This document shows positions 43,849-51,161 of a stretch of DNA of 64,000 nucleotides, piece after piece. Source of the stretch: Halobacteriales archaeon YIM A00013. GTDB lineage: Archaea; Halobacteriota; Halobacteria; Halobacteriales; Haloarculaceae. A model generated the notes under the pieces. It worked only from the letters and a program-made list of their open reading frames with translations, was not told the origin of the DNA and searched no databases. Each line of letters begins with the position of its first letter. Positions within the stretch are counted from its first letter, which is position 1. Position numbers and translations under genes: made by a program. The stretch spans positions 2,480,001 through 2,544,000 of the forward strand of contig JAKCFM010000001.1 in assembly GCA_025041195.1 (NCBI GenBank), in the 5' to 3' direction.

Positions 43849-43903
43849 GATGCCCAGTCGGTCGCTCACTTCGTTCGCGCTGCGACTGGTCGGGTTCAAA
43901 TCC
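43838..43903. repeat. Large inverted repeat made of two T-arm pieces
   Basis: GGATTTGAACC at 43838-43848 pairs perfectly with GGTTCAAATCC at 43893-43903, and inside these CCAGTCG at 43854 pairs with CGACTGG at 43883. Two tRNA T-arm fragments thus face each other around a central CGCTCACTTCGTTCGCG. It begins 30 bp after the XRE regulator stop. It could be a degraded integration site or a structured transcript end. Not a functional tRNA because no cloverleaf can be completed. Confidence 0.55.
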
Positions 43904-43937
43904 ACACTCTCCAGTGTTGAAAGTTGAAGATAAAGTA

Positions 43938-44169
43938 TGGGGACGGAGGGATTTGAACCCCCGATCGACTGATATCTCCGATCCCGCCTCGGTACTCCAG
44001 AGGGTCGTCATCGTGAACGGTGATCAGCCGTTCACTCGGTATATCAGTTCTGGAGTGTCGTCATCGGACTGCGTCCGATTGATCACTGAAACACGATCTG
44101 TGCTTCCGTGGTATCACCGGGCGTCTGACCTCTGGAGTCAGTCGCCATGCCTGGCTTGGCCACGTCCCC
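43938..44169 (-). tRNA. tRNA-Trp (CCA) interrupted by a 158-nt intron
   Basis: Exon 1 is 44132-44169 (38 nt, beginning GGGGACGTGGCC) and exon 2 is 43938-43973 (36 nt, ending CGTCCCC plus discriminator A). They fold to a normal 74-nt cloverleaf: acceptor GGGGACG/CGTCCCC, D-stem GCCA/TGGC, anticodon stem ACTGA/TCAGT, loop CTCCAGA with anticodon CCA, T-stem GGGGG/CCCTC. The splice sites form a canonical bulge-helix-bulge: central helix CUCC/GGAG, 3-nt bulges AGA and AUA, outer helices ACUGA/UCAGU and GGUC/GAUC. Cleavage between the second and third bulge base gives exactly these exons, with the intron inserted after position 37 as in other haloarchaeal tRNA-Trp genes. Confidence 0.95.
43974..44131 (-). 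ncRNA. tRNA-Trp intron containing a box C/D 2'-O-methylation guide
   Basis: Read on the minus strand the intron has: box C GAUGACGA (44058-44065), guide ACUGAUAUA (44040-44048), box D' CCGA (44036-44039), a GUGAACGG/CCGUUCAC stem (44013-44035), box C' GAUGACGA (44005-44012), guide CCUCUGGAGUA (43993-44003), box D CCGA (43989-43992). The first guide pairs with exon 2 of the precursor so that the fifth base before D' faces U39; the second pairs with the exon 1/intron junction so that the fifth base before D faces C34. These are the two modifications guided by the tRNA-Trp intron in Haloferax. Intron processing releases it as a stable guide in that organism; here this is inferred. Confidence 0.85.
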
Positions 44170-44218
44170 GTGTGTCCGAAATAGGCCATCTTCCCTAAAG
44201 CGGTTTCGATTCGTACAA

Positions 44219-44446
44219 TCAGTCGCGGTCGGTCGTCTGCCAGGAACAGTCCTGGCATTTGAAACCGGTGACGAACTCAAGGACCGACGGCATATAACCA
44301 ACCGACAGCACCGAGCCACCACACTCCGGACAGTCTCGCTCGGCATCCTCGATCGGCTCAGCGTCCATCACCGACTCGCCCTCAATCCGTTCGGCCAGCG
44401 ACCCCGGCGTCACCATTCGGCCCTCAACCACGCGGTTCTCACTCAT
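44219..44446 (-). CDS. Small zinc-ribbon protein (DUF5795-like)
   Basis: A 75-residue protein starting MSENRVVEGRMVTPGSLAERIEGESVMDAEPIED, cited by its core VVEGRMVTPGSLAE, then CPECGG and CQDCSW, forming a four-cysteine zinc ribbon. The sequence closely matches the haloarchaeal family I remember as DUF5795. Function unknown; possibly nucleic-acid binding. It is located 50 bp upstream (in transcription direction) of tRNA-Trp on the same strand, so they might be co-transcribed. Confidence 0.83.
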   Translation of the reverse strand: MSENRVVEGRMVTPGSLAERIEGESVMDAEPIEDAERDCPECGGSVLSVGYMPSVLEFVTGFKCQDCSWQTTDRD

Positions 44447-44559
44447 GGGGTGAGCCTTCGAACCACTGAAACAAAACCGTGTTCGTCCCGGCCATTAAAA
44501 TAAACCCCCAGCGATGAAAGCCCCCAGGCTATTGCGAATGGCTCACAGACTGGCGGGAC

Positions 44560-45261
44560 ATGACGAGGTGGTTTCCGTCCGAAGAGTGGCTTGCGGCCTA
44601 CCAGGAGCGACTCAATGCCAACGAGGACTACATCGAATCGAGTGACGGCTGGGGTGAGGAGTTTCTTGGAAGTTTCATCTTCGAGATCAACGGGCTTCCC
44701 CTGTCAGAAACGACCATCGGTGAACTCCCAGACGAACTGACAGCCCCCTTCCGTACGGCACTGACCGACGCGTCCGACGCACGAATCACAACGCTCAGAG
44801 AGAATGCACCCCCAGCACTGGACCAACGCGTTGCGGAGGCCGACGGTGAGACCCCACGCGATCGTCTCATTGCTGCGCTGTTTGACACCGAAATTGCCAA
44901 CGCTCCGGCTGTGGTTTCACCCGAGCTCAGAGTCGAACTGCCTGATGACCTCGAAAATCTCCTCGATCAACTCGATAAATACGCACAGAATGACACCGTC
45001 TATGCCTATCTCGATCTCGAAGACGGTCGCTGTAACGAGGCCACCGTCCTTGAGGACCCAGAGTCGTCCACCGCCGGATTCGTGCTCAGCGCCCAGTATC
45101 AACAGTGGATCGAACTGATTGATGGTGCAGATGTGATCGAGGCAGTTATGTCACGAGATATGTCGCTCGATGGCGATATTACAAACATCATCATCTACCC
45201 GGAAGCAGCACAAGAAATGGGTGACACTGCCGGACGACTCGAAACGACGTTCCTGTTCTGA
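44560..45261 (+). CDS. SCP2-like sterol-carrier-domain protein
   Basis: A 233-residue acidic protein. The C-terminal part (about 140-225) follows the SCP2 pattern: VYAYLDLEDGRCNEAT, FVLSAQYQQWIELIDGADVIEAV, cited by its core SAQYQQWIELIDG, and the MSLDGDITNIIIYPEA strand pair. SCP2 domains bind acyl-CoA or hydrophobic ligands. The N-terminal half (FPSEEWLAAYQERLN) is a helical extension typical of haloarchaeal versions. It is 134 bp upstream of the R2-like oxidase gene and in the same direction, so it may belong to that operon. Confidence 0.7.
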   Translation: MTRWFPSEEWLAAYQERLNANEDYIESSDGWGEEFLGSFIFEINGLPLSETTIGELPDELTAPFRTALTDASDARITTLRENAPPALDQRVAEADGETPRDRLIAALFDTEIANAPAVVSPELRVELPDDLENLLDQLDKYAQNDTVYAYLDLEDGRCNEATVLEDPESSTAGFVLSAQYQQWIELIDGADVIEAVMSRDMSLDGDITNIIIYPEAAQEMGDTAGRLETTFLF

Positions 45262-45394
45262 TCAGTCCTGGACCAGTCCGGAATCTGAATTTTCATAATA
45301 GTAGTTACACACTCTACGCACGTTTGTATCCGTTTAAATTACCCAGCATACGGGGCCGAACCCTGATTGTCGTAGGTTAACGAATGTTGGACGT

Positions 45395-46441
45395 ATGACA
45401 CAGGGGCTCCAGTCACAGTATTCCGGCCAGCGTGTAAACACTCAGTCCCGGTGGTACACGCTGTTTCAGAAAGGTGTTGAGCTTGGCACCTGGAACGTAG
45501 AGAAGTTGTTCGACGAGATCGGCTTCGAACAGGATCGGGCGTCGTGGGCAGCGCTTGAGCCGGCCGAACGGGACCAGATCCGGTATCTCCTCTCTGGATT
45601 TCTCGATGGCGAACGCGAGGTCGCAGGTGATGCAGCGACGAATCTCCAGCGAATCATGCAGTCGCCGTGTCTCGAATCGAACACGGAAAAGGAGATGTAC
45701 ATGACGATGCTCACGCTCACCGAGCACAAACACACGCAGTTTCTGGACGTGTACATGGAGGAGGTGATGAACGACGCGGACAACTACACCGATCTTGATC
45801 CCCGTCGTGGCTCGCGAATTCCGATCGTGCAGGCGACCGGTCTCGGTGAGGTGTTCGAACACCAGGGGCTGTTGACCGCCAAAGCCGCCAGCACGCGTGA
45901 TCCGATCGATATCGCGAAGGCAGCGACGACCTACCACATGAACGTGGAGGGAATCCTCGCACGCGTCGGTTCGAGTGCAATCAGCCGATTCCCACCACGC
46001 GCGGACTTTCCACTGCTGAACTACGCGTTCAAGTTCATCAGCACGGACGAAGGACGCCACATCACCCACGGGATCGAACTCCTCAAAGAGCTACTTGAGC
46101 ACGAACGCGCCGGCGAACCCCAGTATCAGGGTGTCGAACGGGCGATCGTCAACACGCTCTATCAGGATGTGCCGTACATGGCTGATTTCGGCTACATGTT
46201 CACCGACGCGCTCGACGATCCGCTCGAACTTGATTTCAACGAGGTGCTGATGCGCGGTGGCAACCTCATCGATGGCATGTACAACGAGACGCTCGGACTT
46301 GATGTCGATTACATGGAGGTGATATCTGTCGTCCGAGATCGGTATCTCGAGATCAACGAGTGGGATATCAAAGAACGGCTCGCCGAACACGAACAGCAGT
46401 ATCAGCGAAAGCGCGGCGTTGCAGCCGACGGAGGAAACTGA
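45395..46441 (+). CDS. R2-like ferritin-fold diiron oxidase
   Basis: A 348-residue protein of the ribonucleotide-reductase-R2/R2lox superfamily. The diiron ligand set is complete: Glu73 or Glu75 (DGEREV), Glu110 and His113 (TEHKH), Glu185 (HMNVEG), Glu219 and His222 (DEGRH). No large RNR subunit gene is nearby. Instead a small protein and a 2Fe-2S ferredoxin follow within 2 and 6 bp, and an AMACR-type enzyme comes next, which fits an oxygenase that receives electrons from the ferredoxin and acts on a CoA-linked or lipid substrate. It may be annotated elsewhere as RNR beta subunit; the context argues against that. Start ATG at 45395. Confidence 0.85.
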   Translation: MTQGLQSQYSGQRVNTQSRWYTLFQKGVELGTWNVEKLFDEIGFEQDRASWAALEPAERDQIRYLLSGFLDGEREVAGDAATNLQRIMQSPCLESNTEKEMYMTMLTLTEHKHTQFLDVYMEEVMNDADNYTDLDPRRGSRIPIVQATGLGEVFEHQGLLTAKAASTRDPIDIAKAATTYHMNVEGILARVGSSAISRFPPRADFPLLNYAFKFISTDEGRHITHGIELLKELLEHERAGEPQYQGVERAIVNTLYQDVPYMADFGYMFTDALDDPLELDFNEVLMRGGNLIDGMYNETLGLDVDYMEVISVVRDRYLEINEWDIKERLAEHEQQYQRKRGVAADGGN

Positions 46442-46442
46442 A

Positions 46443-46730
46443 ATGGCACTCGATGATGAACTCAGAGAACTCGCCCGTGGCGCATCGTTCACTGCCACAG
46501 ACGAGGAGGTTGAAGCGGCAATCGAAGAAGCCGCCGACGAACTCGGACAGACGCCCGAGGAAGTTCATGAAAACGTCGCGTACATCATGGACTCGACGTT
46601 CGAGGAAGAAGGGGTCTCCACCTCGTTCAATGAGATGGTCAGCGGTTCGAGCCTTGAGGATGATCACTCCTCGACCGGCGATCCACGGCTCGAAGCGCTT
46701 GAAATGTACAAACTCCGCCAGAAGCTCTGA
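46443..46730 (+). CDS. Small acidic protein of the diiron oxygenase operon
   Basis: A 95-residue, very acidic, helical protein starting at the ATG at 46443, 1 bp after the oxidase stop codon. Segments such as ASFTATDEEVEAAIEEAADELGQ, cited by its core DEEVEAAIEEAADE, suggest a coiled or helical bundle; there are no cysteines. It may be an effector or coupling subunit analogous to the small regulatory proteins of bacterial diiron oxygenases, but no sequence evidence proves that. I do not recognise the family. Confidence 0.75.
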   Translation: MALDDELRELARGASFTATDEEVEAAIEEAADELGQTPEEVHENVAYIMDSTFEEEGVSTSFNEMVSGSSLEDDHSSTGDPRLEALEMYKLRQKL

Positions 46731-46736
46731 TCGGCC

Positions 46737-47054
46737 GTGAGCGAGCGCTACGAGATCACGTTCGAGTTCGAAACGGAGACGGTGACAATTCCCGTCGGAG
46801 CTGATGAGTATCTCCTCGACGCCGGCCACGACGCGGATCTCCCGCTCCCGTTTTCCTGTCGTAACGGGAACTGCACGAGCTGTGTCGGCGAACTGTGTGA
46901 GGGAACCATCGATCAGAGCGACGGCATGGCGCTCGAACCCGAACAGATCGAAGATGGATATGCGCTGTTGTGTAGCGCCTATCCACGGTCGGACTGTACC
47001 GTTCGTGCGGGAGAACGGATCCAGGAAGAGCTGCTCGGCTTGGATCTGTTCTGA
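46737..47054 (+). CDS. 2Fe-2S plant-type ferredoxin
   Basis: A 105-residue [2Fe-2S] ferredoxin starting at a GTG, 6 bp after the preceding gene. Cluster ligands Cys41, Cys46, Cys49 (CRNGNCTSC) and Cys79 (LLCSAYP) have the plant-type C-x4-C-x2-C-x29-C spacing. Acidic as expected for a halophile. Its place in the operon makes it the likely electron donor to the R2-like oxidase. No dedicated reductase is encoded here, so a general ferredoxin reductase would be needed. Confidence 0.92.
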   Translation: MSERYEITFEFETETVTIPVGADEYLLDAGHDADLPLPFSCRNGNCTSCVGELCEGTIDQSDGMALEPEQIEDGYALLCSAYPRSDCTVRAGERIQEELLGLDLF

Positions 47055-47095
47055 TCGTGAAAGGATTTTTGCTCTGACCGGTGGTTGCACAACGC

Positions 47096-48265
47096 ATGCA
47101 ACTCGATTCCGTTCGGGTGGTCGATTTCACTCGGTTGTTGCCAGGGCCGTACGCAACCCAGTTGCTGGCGGACATGGGTGCCGACGTGATCAAAGTCGAG
47201 GACACCGACGGCGGCGATTACGCTCGGTATATGCCCCCGACCACGGACGCTGGTGTCGGTGCCATCTTCGATGGGGTCAACCGTGGGAAGCAATCGATCT
47301 CCGTCGACTGCACGACGGATGCCGGCCAGGAGGTGGTCCACCGGTTGGCTGCGGATGCAGACGTGTTCATTGAGGGGTTTCGACCCGGCGTCACAGAGCG
47401 GCTCTCCGTCGACTACGAGACAATAGCCGAGCACAATCCAGAAATCGTCTACGTCTCCCTGACAGGCTATGGCCAGTCTGGACCACTCGCTGATCGGGCG
47501 GGTCACGATCTGAACTACTGTGGGCGCGCGGGCTTGCTTTCGATGACGCGAACGGATCCATCGTCGACGCCGCAGCTGCCTGGCTTTCCAGTTGCAGATA
47601 TGTCTGGTGGGTTGTTTGCAGCGATGGCCGCCCTCGGTGGGCTCTGCTCGCGGGCGTTTGGTGAGGACACGAATGGAACGTACGTCGACATCGCCATGAC
47701 GGATGTGGTGCTCTCTCTGGGACAGGCCGTCTACGCCAGCGAGTTTTCCGGTGACGACCCCGCGGCGGGCTCCACGCCACTCACTGGTGCCCATCCGTGG
47801 TACGATGTGTATGCGACGAGCGACGACGAGTACGTCACGCTCGCGGCACTCGAACCGAAATTCTGGCGAACGTTCTGTGAGGCCGTCGATCGACCTGATC
47901 TACTGGAGTCTCATCTTAATACGGATCCTGCAGTCACCGAAGCGCTCGAAGATGAACTGACCTCCCTGTTTGCAGAGCGCACTCGCGAAGAGTGGATCGA
48001 GTGCTTTGCTGGGACGGATGCGATGGTTGATCCGGTGTTCGATCCCGCAGAGGCGATCGCACAGGATCGGGTGCAGCGTCGGATCATAACCGACGATCGA
48101 GCACCACCACGGGTTGGCTTTCCAGCCGTGACTGAGCGTCCAGAAACAGATGAACGCGTCCCAGCTCGGGGTGCAGACACTGCTGGCGTCCTCACAGAGC
48201 TCGGATACGACCGCGAAGCAATCGATCGGATGGCAGAAAACGGGGTGGTCGAGTGCGACAGATGA
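47096..48265 (+). CDS. CaiB/BaiF family CoA-transferase, AMACR-like racemase
   Basis: A 389-residue family III CoA-transferase-fold protein. The catalytic pair of alpha-methylacyl-CoA racemases can be placed: His137 in AGHDLNYCGRAGLLS and Asp168 in FPVADMSGG, 31 residues apart as in the racemases. CoA-binding landmarks VVDFTRLLPGPY, GADVIKVE and VNRGKQSI are present. AMACR interconverts the R and S forms of 2-methyl acyl-CoAs before beta-oxidation. Its position after an SCP2-like protein, diiron oxidase and ferredoxin suggests a branched or isoprenoid acid pathway. The ATG at 47096 is chosen over an upstream in-frame codon at 47081. Confidence 0.85.
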   Translation: MQLDSVRVVDFTRLLPGPYATQLLADMGADVIKVEDTDGGDYARYMPPTTDAGVGAIFDGVNRGKQSISVDCTTDAGQEVVHRLAADADVFIEGFRPGVTERLSVDYETIAEHNPEIVYVSLTGYGQSGPLADRAGHDLNYCGRAGLLSMTRTDPSSTPQLPGFPVADMSGGLFAAMAALGGLCSRAFGEDTNGTYVDIAMTDVVLSLGQAVYASEFSGDDPAAGSTPLTGAHPWYDVYATSDDEYVTLAALEPKFWRTFCEAVDRPDLLESHLNTDPAVTEALEDELTSLFAERTREEWIECFAGTDAMVDPVFDPAEAIAQDRVQRRIITDDRAPPRVGFPAVTERPETDERVPARGADTAGVLTELGYDREAIDRMAENGVVECDR

Positions 48266-48567
48266 GAACCACCGCAGTGGCGTCCATCTCCGCTCGACGG
48301 AGTCTGCCCGACCGGACGCCGGGGTTGGAAAGTGTTGGTGTGGATGAAACCGTCACAGGTGGTCTGGCCGACGTCCACTATGATAGTATGAGACACACCA
48401 GCATGAGTCTTATGCCCATCACTTCCAGTCCATAAAATTACAATTGCAGTACATTTCTCACGGAATTCATCGCTACAGTGTTCGTTCCCGACGGTTCTGC
48501 CAGGGTACTACGAGTGCGTGATCGAGCGGCGCACCACCGAATTGCAGTCGAACTGAGGGTGTCAGTG
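48266..48567. other. 302-bp intergenic region without recognised features
   Basis: Between the AMACR-like gene and the convergent YchF-like gene. I found no coding frame with halophilic composition, no palindrome and no RNA gene. The middle (48380-48460) is AT-richer and may hold the transcript ends of the two convergent genes. Confidence 0.4.
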
Positions 48568-49761
48568 TCAGCTTGCTGTGCTGACGATCTTGACGACATC
48601 GCCTTCGTCGAGTTCGTGGCCGTCGCTGATTCGCCGGTTTGCCCTGGCGTCGATCGCGTGGAGATAGCCTTCACCGATGTCGGAGTGAACGGCGAAGGCC
48701 AGATCGAGGGGGGTAGCGCCGTTCTCAAGGAGAAACGCGTCGGGGAGCATCCGATCCTGTCCATCCGTCCAGCCGGTTTCGTTCTGCACTGGATAGGCCG
48801 TGAAGTGGTCTAGCATCTCGTATACGGCCTCGTTGAGCGCCTGCTGAATGCCGGTATTTCCAACGCGCTCAAGCACCGTTTCGATCCGCTCAAGACCTGC
48901 TTTCTGTTCGTCCGTCACCGATTCGAGGACGGTAAAGGAGTCGTCGCCGGGCTCATACTCGATCACACCGGCTTCTGCGGCTCGTCGGAGTGCAAGCTCA
49001 CCCTCTGCGGTCGCAGGAATCACTCGATCAGCGGCCTCGCGGAGTCGGTCGATCGTTTCCGGCTCTGCGATGTCTGCCTTGTTAGCGACGACGAGAATTG
49101 GCTTCGTCCGAGCGCGAAGCTCACGAGCGAGGCGCTCACGATCGGCATCGTCCCAGACGAGCGGGTCCTCCGGATAGTCGATCGACCGGAGCGTCGCGGC
49201 GACGTCCGCGTCGCTCGCCCCAATATCGCCGAGTAGCTCTGTGAGTGCCGCTTCGAGGTCGAAGTTCGGCGACCGCGATCGCCGCTCGACACCCTCGAAG
49301 TTCCGATTGATGATCCCGGCGAGCCAGAGATCCATCTCTTCTCTGATGAAGTCCACGTCGTTGACGGGATCGTAACTGCCCTGCTCAACCGGTTCTCCCT
49401 CTGCGTTGGTTCCGCCACTGGCATCGACGACGTTCAACACCGCATCGGCGTTCGAGAGCGCATCGAGAAACTGATTGCCGAGTCCGCGCCCCTCATGTGC
49501 TCCCGGGACGAGCCCGGCGACATCGAGCAGTTCGACTGGAACGAATCGAATGCCATTATGGCAGTTCTCGCTGTCACAGCGGTGGTCACGATCCAGACAG
49601 GGACAGTCGGTTCTGACGTGGGTGACGCCCCGATTCGGATCGATCGTTGTAAACGGGTAGTTGCCGACCTCGACATCGGCGAGCGTTGCCGCGTGAAAAA
49701 ACGTTGATTTGCCGGCGTTGGGTTTCCCAGCTAGCGCCAGCGAAAGCGAGCCGCCACTCAT
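48568..49761 (-). CDS. YchF/Obg-like translation-factor GTPase
   Basis: A 397-residue GTPase of the archaeal OBG-like group. G1 is ALAGKPNAGKSTFF, G2 region NYPFTTIDPNRGV, G3 LLDVAGLVPGAHEGRGLGN, cited by its core LLDVAGLVPGAHEG, and G4 VANKAD. The short cysteine set CPCLDRDHRCDSENC near residue 55 is typical of archaeal members, and the C-terminal TGS domain (about 330-397) includes ENGATPLDLAFAVHSDIGEG, cited as GATPLDLAFAVHSDIG. Interacts with ribosomes in other organisms. The start at 49761 (MSGGSLSLALAGKP) is preferred to an ATG 58 codons upstream. Confidence 0.93.
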   Translation of the reverse strand: MSGGSLSLALAGKPNAGKSTFFHAATLADVEVGNYPFTTIDPNRGVTHVRTDCPCLDRDHRCDSENCHNGIRFVPVELLDVAGLVPGAHEGRGLGNQFLDALSNADAVLNVVDASGGTNAEGEPVEQGSYDPVNDVDFIREEMDLWLAGIINRNFEGVERRSRSPNFDLEAALTELLGDIGASDADVAATLRSIDYPEDPLVWDDADRERLARELRARTKPILVVANKADIAEPETIDRLREAADRVIPATAEGELALRRAAEAGVIEYEPGDDSFTVLESVTDEQKAGLERIETVLERVGNTGIQQALNEAVYEMLDHFTAYPVQNETGWTDGQDRMLPDAFLLENGATPLDLAFAVHSDIGEGYLHAIDARANRRISDGHELDEGDVVKIVSTAS

Positions 49762-49804
49762 TTGCTGTACACGGGTGACCGAACGGAGAATGCCTTTCGA
49801 TACG

Positions 49805-50680
49805 CTATGTTGGTTCGAGTTCCGGACCGACGCTGAGTGCCGTCTCGTTCGAGATCGACATCTCTCCAGTCGCCCGAATTGAGCCGTCGATACGGGCCGC
49901 TTCATGGAGATCAAGGTCGCCACAGCTAACGTCACCGAGGATCTCGGCGTTCTTGCCGATCGTCACCGTCCCATGGCGGGTGGTGACGTCGCCGTGGATT
50001 CTGGTCCCCTCGCCGATCGAGATACACCGCTTCGTTCGCAAGCTCCCGAACACCTCATTGTTGGCACCCAGATCGAGCCGTCTCGCTCGGATATTGCCGT
50101 GCAACCGACAGTTGTTTCCAATGACACCGTTGGTCGATACCTGCCAGGTATCGTCACTTACGCGCGAGCCCCGGGGAATAACGAGTGGTGCCGACTGCTT
50201 TGGCCGATCATCGTCGAGAAACTCGGCCGCCATCTCCTGGGCGGCCTCTTCTTCTCCAATCCGAAGCATATGTGAAAGATAAATGAATAGATAGATGATC
50301 GCCGGCATCGGATTTCTGATGACGATCCAGCCGCTTGCCTCGAATCCTTCATCGATTGTCACGTCATCGCCGATGTCGAGATCTCCCGACACCATCAGTT
50401 TGCCTTTCACGTGTGCCCGTTCACCAATGTACGCGTCGGCTCCAACCAGGACGTTGCCGTCGACCTCACACCACATATCAAGTCTGCAGTCCGTTTTGGA
50501 CTCGATTGACCCACCGAAGACCGTGCGCTCACCGACGATGACGCTGCGTCCTCGAACGCCGAACTCGACCGTACTCAATCCGCCGATGATCACGTTGCCA
50601 TCGGTAACGAGGTCGTGTTCTTCGACCGTCGTTCCATCCGGAATGACGAGTCGGTCGAGCGCATCTCCTCGAATCGACAC
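49805..50680 (-). CDS. Bactofilin-like polymer-forming protein with internal hydrophobic segment
   Basis: A 291-residue protein of two beta-helical halves (residues 10-122 and 165-285), each with repeats such as GNVLVGADAYIGERAHVKG and GNIRARRLDLGANNEVFGS that match bactofilin-type (DUF583) strands. Between them lies a 15-residue hydrophobic stretch (125-139, MPAIIYLFIYLSHML) followed by an acidic helix, an unusual arrangement that could anchor the filament at the membrane. Bactofilins form nucleotide-free filaments in bacteria. Start is a GTG at 50680. Divergent from the DUF5800-like gene. Confidence 0.78.
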   Translation of the reverse strand: MSIRGDALDRLVIPDGTTVEEHDLVTDGNVIIGGLSTVEFGVRGRSVIVGERTVFGGSIESKTDCRLDMWCEVDGNVLVGADAYIGERAHVKGKLMVSGDLDIGDDVTIDEGFEASGWIVIRNPMPAIIYLFIYLSHMLRIGEEEAAQEMAAEFLDDDRPKQSAPLVIPRGSRVSDDTWQVSTNGVIGNNCRLHGNIRARRLDLGANNEVFGSLRTKRCISIGEGTRIHGDVTTRHGTVTIGKNAEILGDVSCGDLDLHEAARIDGSIRATGEMSISNETALSVGPELEPT

Positions 50681-50785
50681 ACAGGTACCTTACGAGGATG
50701 GGGGTATAACATCTTGGGAGCGTCTGACGGACGGCAGACGCCACAGAGCGGCGTACTTTTTATTTCGTCGTATCCAACGGTCCGT

Positions 50786-50983
50786 ATGACCGTTCTGTCG
50801 TTCGACGAACAGGGAGTCGATGTCGTCTATCAGGATGTTGAATTTCGCCTTGAACGCGAGCTGATCGAGGAAGCAATTGAGAAATCCTACCCCAACGTAA
50901 CCGACCACGAGGTGCTCAAGATCGTCGATGAGGATCCAACGCTCTCTGGTGAACCACGCCGGATTCAGGACATAATCGGCTGA
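50786..50983 (+). CDS. Small haloarchaeal protein (DUF5800-like)
   Basis: A 65-residue protein starting MTVLSFDEQGVDVVYQDVEF and ending GEPRRIQDIIG, matching the haloarchaeal family I remember as DUF5800. It consists of two short strands and two helices (LERELIEEAIEKS, HEVLKIVDEDP). An open frame continues upstream, but family members start at MTxLSFDEQ. Function unknown. Confidence 0.82.
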   Translation: MTVLSFDEQGVDVVYQDVEFRLERELIEEAIEKSYPNVTDHEVLKIVDEDPTLSGEPRRIQDIIG

Positions 50984-51026
50984 CGCGACCGTCAGGTTGA
51001 TTTAGCGGGCTCCCAAGAAGCCACCA

Positions 51027-51158
51027 ATGGCGCTCAACAGGCTACAGCATCCGGCGTTTCGAACCGCACTCGGGACCGCAATCGGCTATGGTGTACTCCT
51101 GGTCGTGATGACCATCGTTCTGTTTGCGATTCCGTACGCGATTTTTGCGGGACTGTAG
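51027..51158 (+). CDS. 43-residue single-helix membrane protein
   Basis: MALNRLQHPAFRTALGTAIG, then one membrane helix (VLLVVMTIVLFAIPYAIFAGL region, residues 22-42), ending at the TAG at 51156. The short polar N-terminus and one hydrophobic helix at the C-terminus are typical of tiny haloarchaeal membrane proteins. It lies 43 bp downstream of the DUF5800-like gene on the same strand. Function unknown. Confidence 0.6.
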   Translation: MALNRLQHPAFRTALGTAIGYGVLLVVMTIVLFAIPYAIFAGL

Positions 51159-51161
51159 TGC

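Noticed and set aside
43833-43903. A second tRNA gene beside tRNA-Trp
   Set aside because: Only T-arm-like fragments are present; no acceptor, D or anticodon arm can be formed, so it is listed as repeat or integration scar.
43740-44198. A 152-codon plus-strand frame
   Set aside because: Runs through the end of the XRE gene, the repeat region and the tRNA-Trp gene; accidental.
45395-46441. Calling the R2-like gene a class I ribonucleotide reductase small subunit
   Set aside because: No large subunit is adjacent and the gene is embedded with a ferredoxin and lipid/CoA enzymes, so an oxygenase-type role is more plausible; not proven.
48253-48435. A 60-codon plus-strand frame between the AMACR-like and YchF-like genes
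   Set aside because: Starts inside the previous gene, has a basic Ser/Thr/Arg-rich product and no supporting motif.
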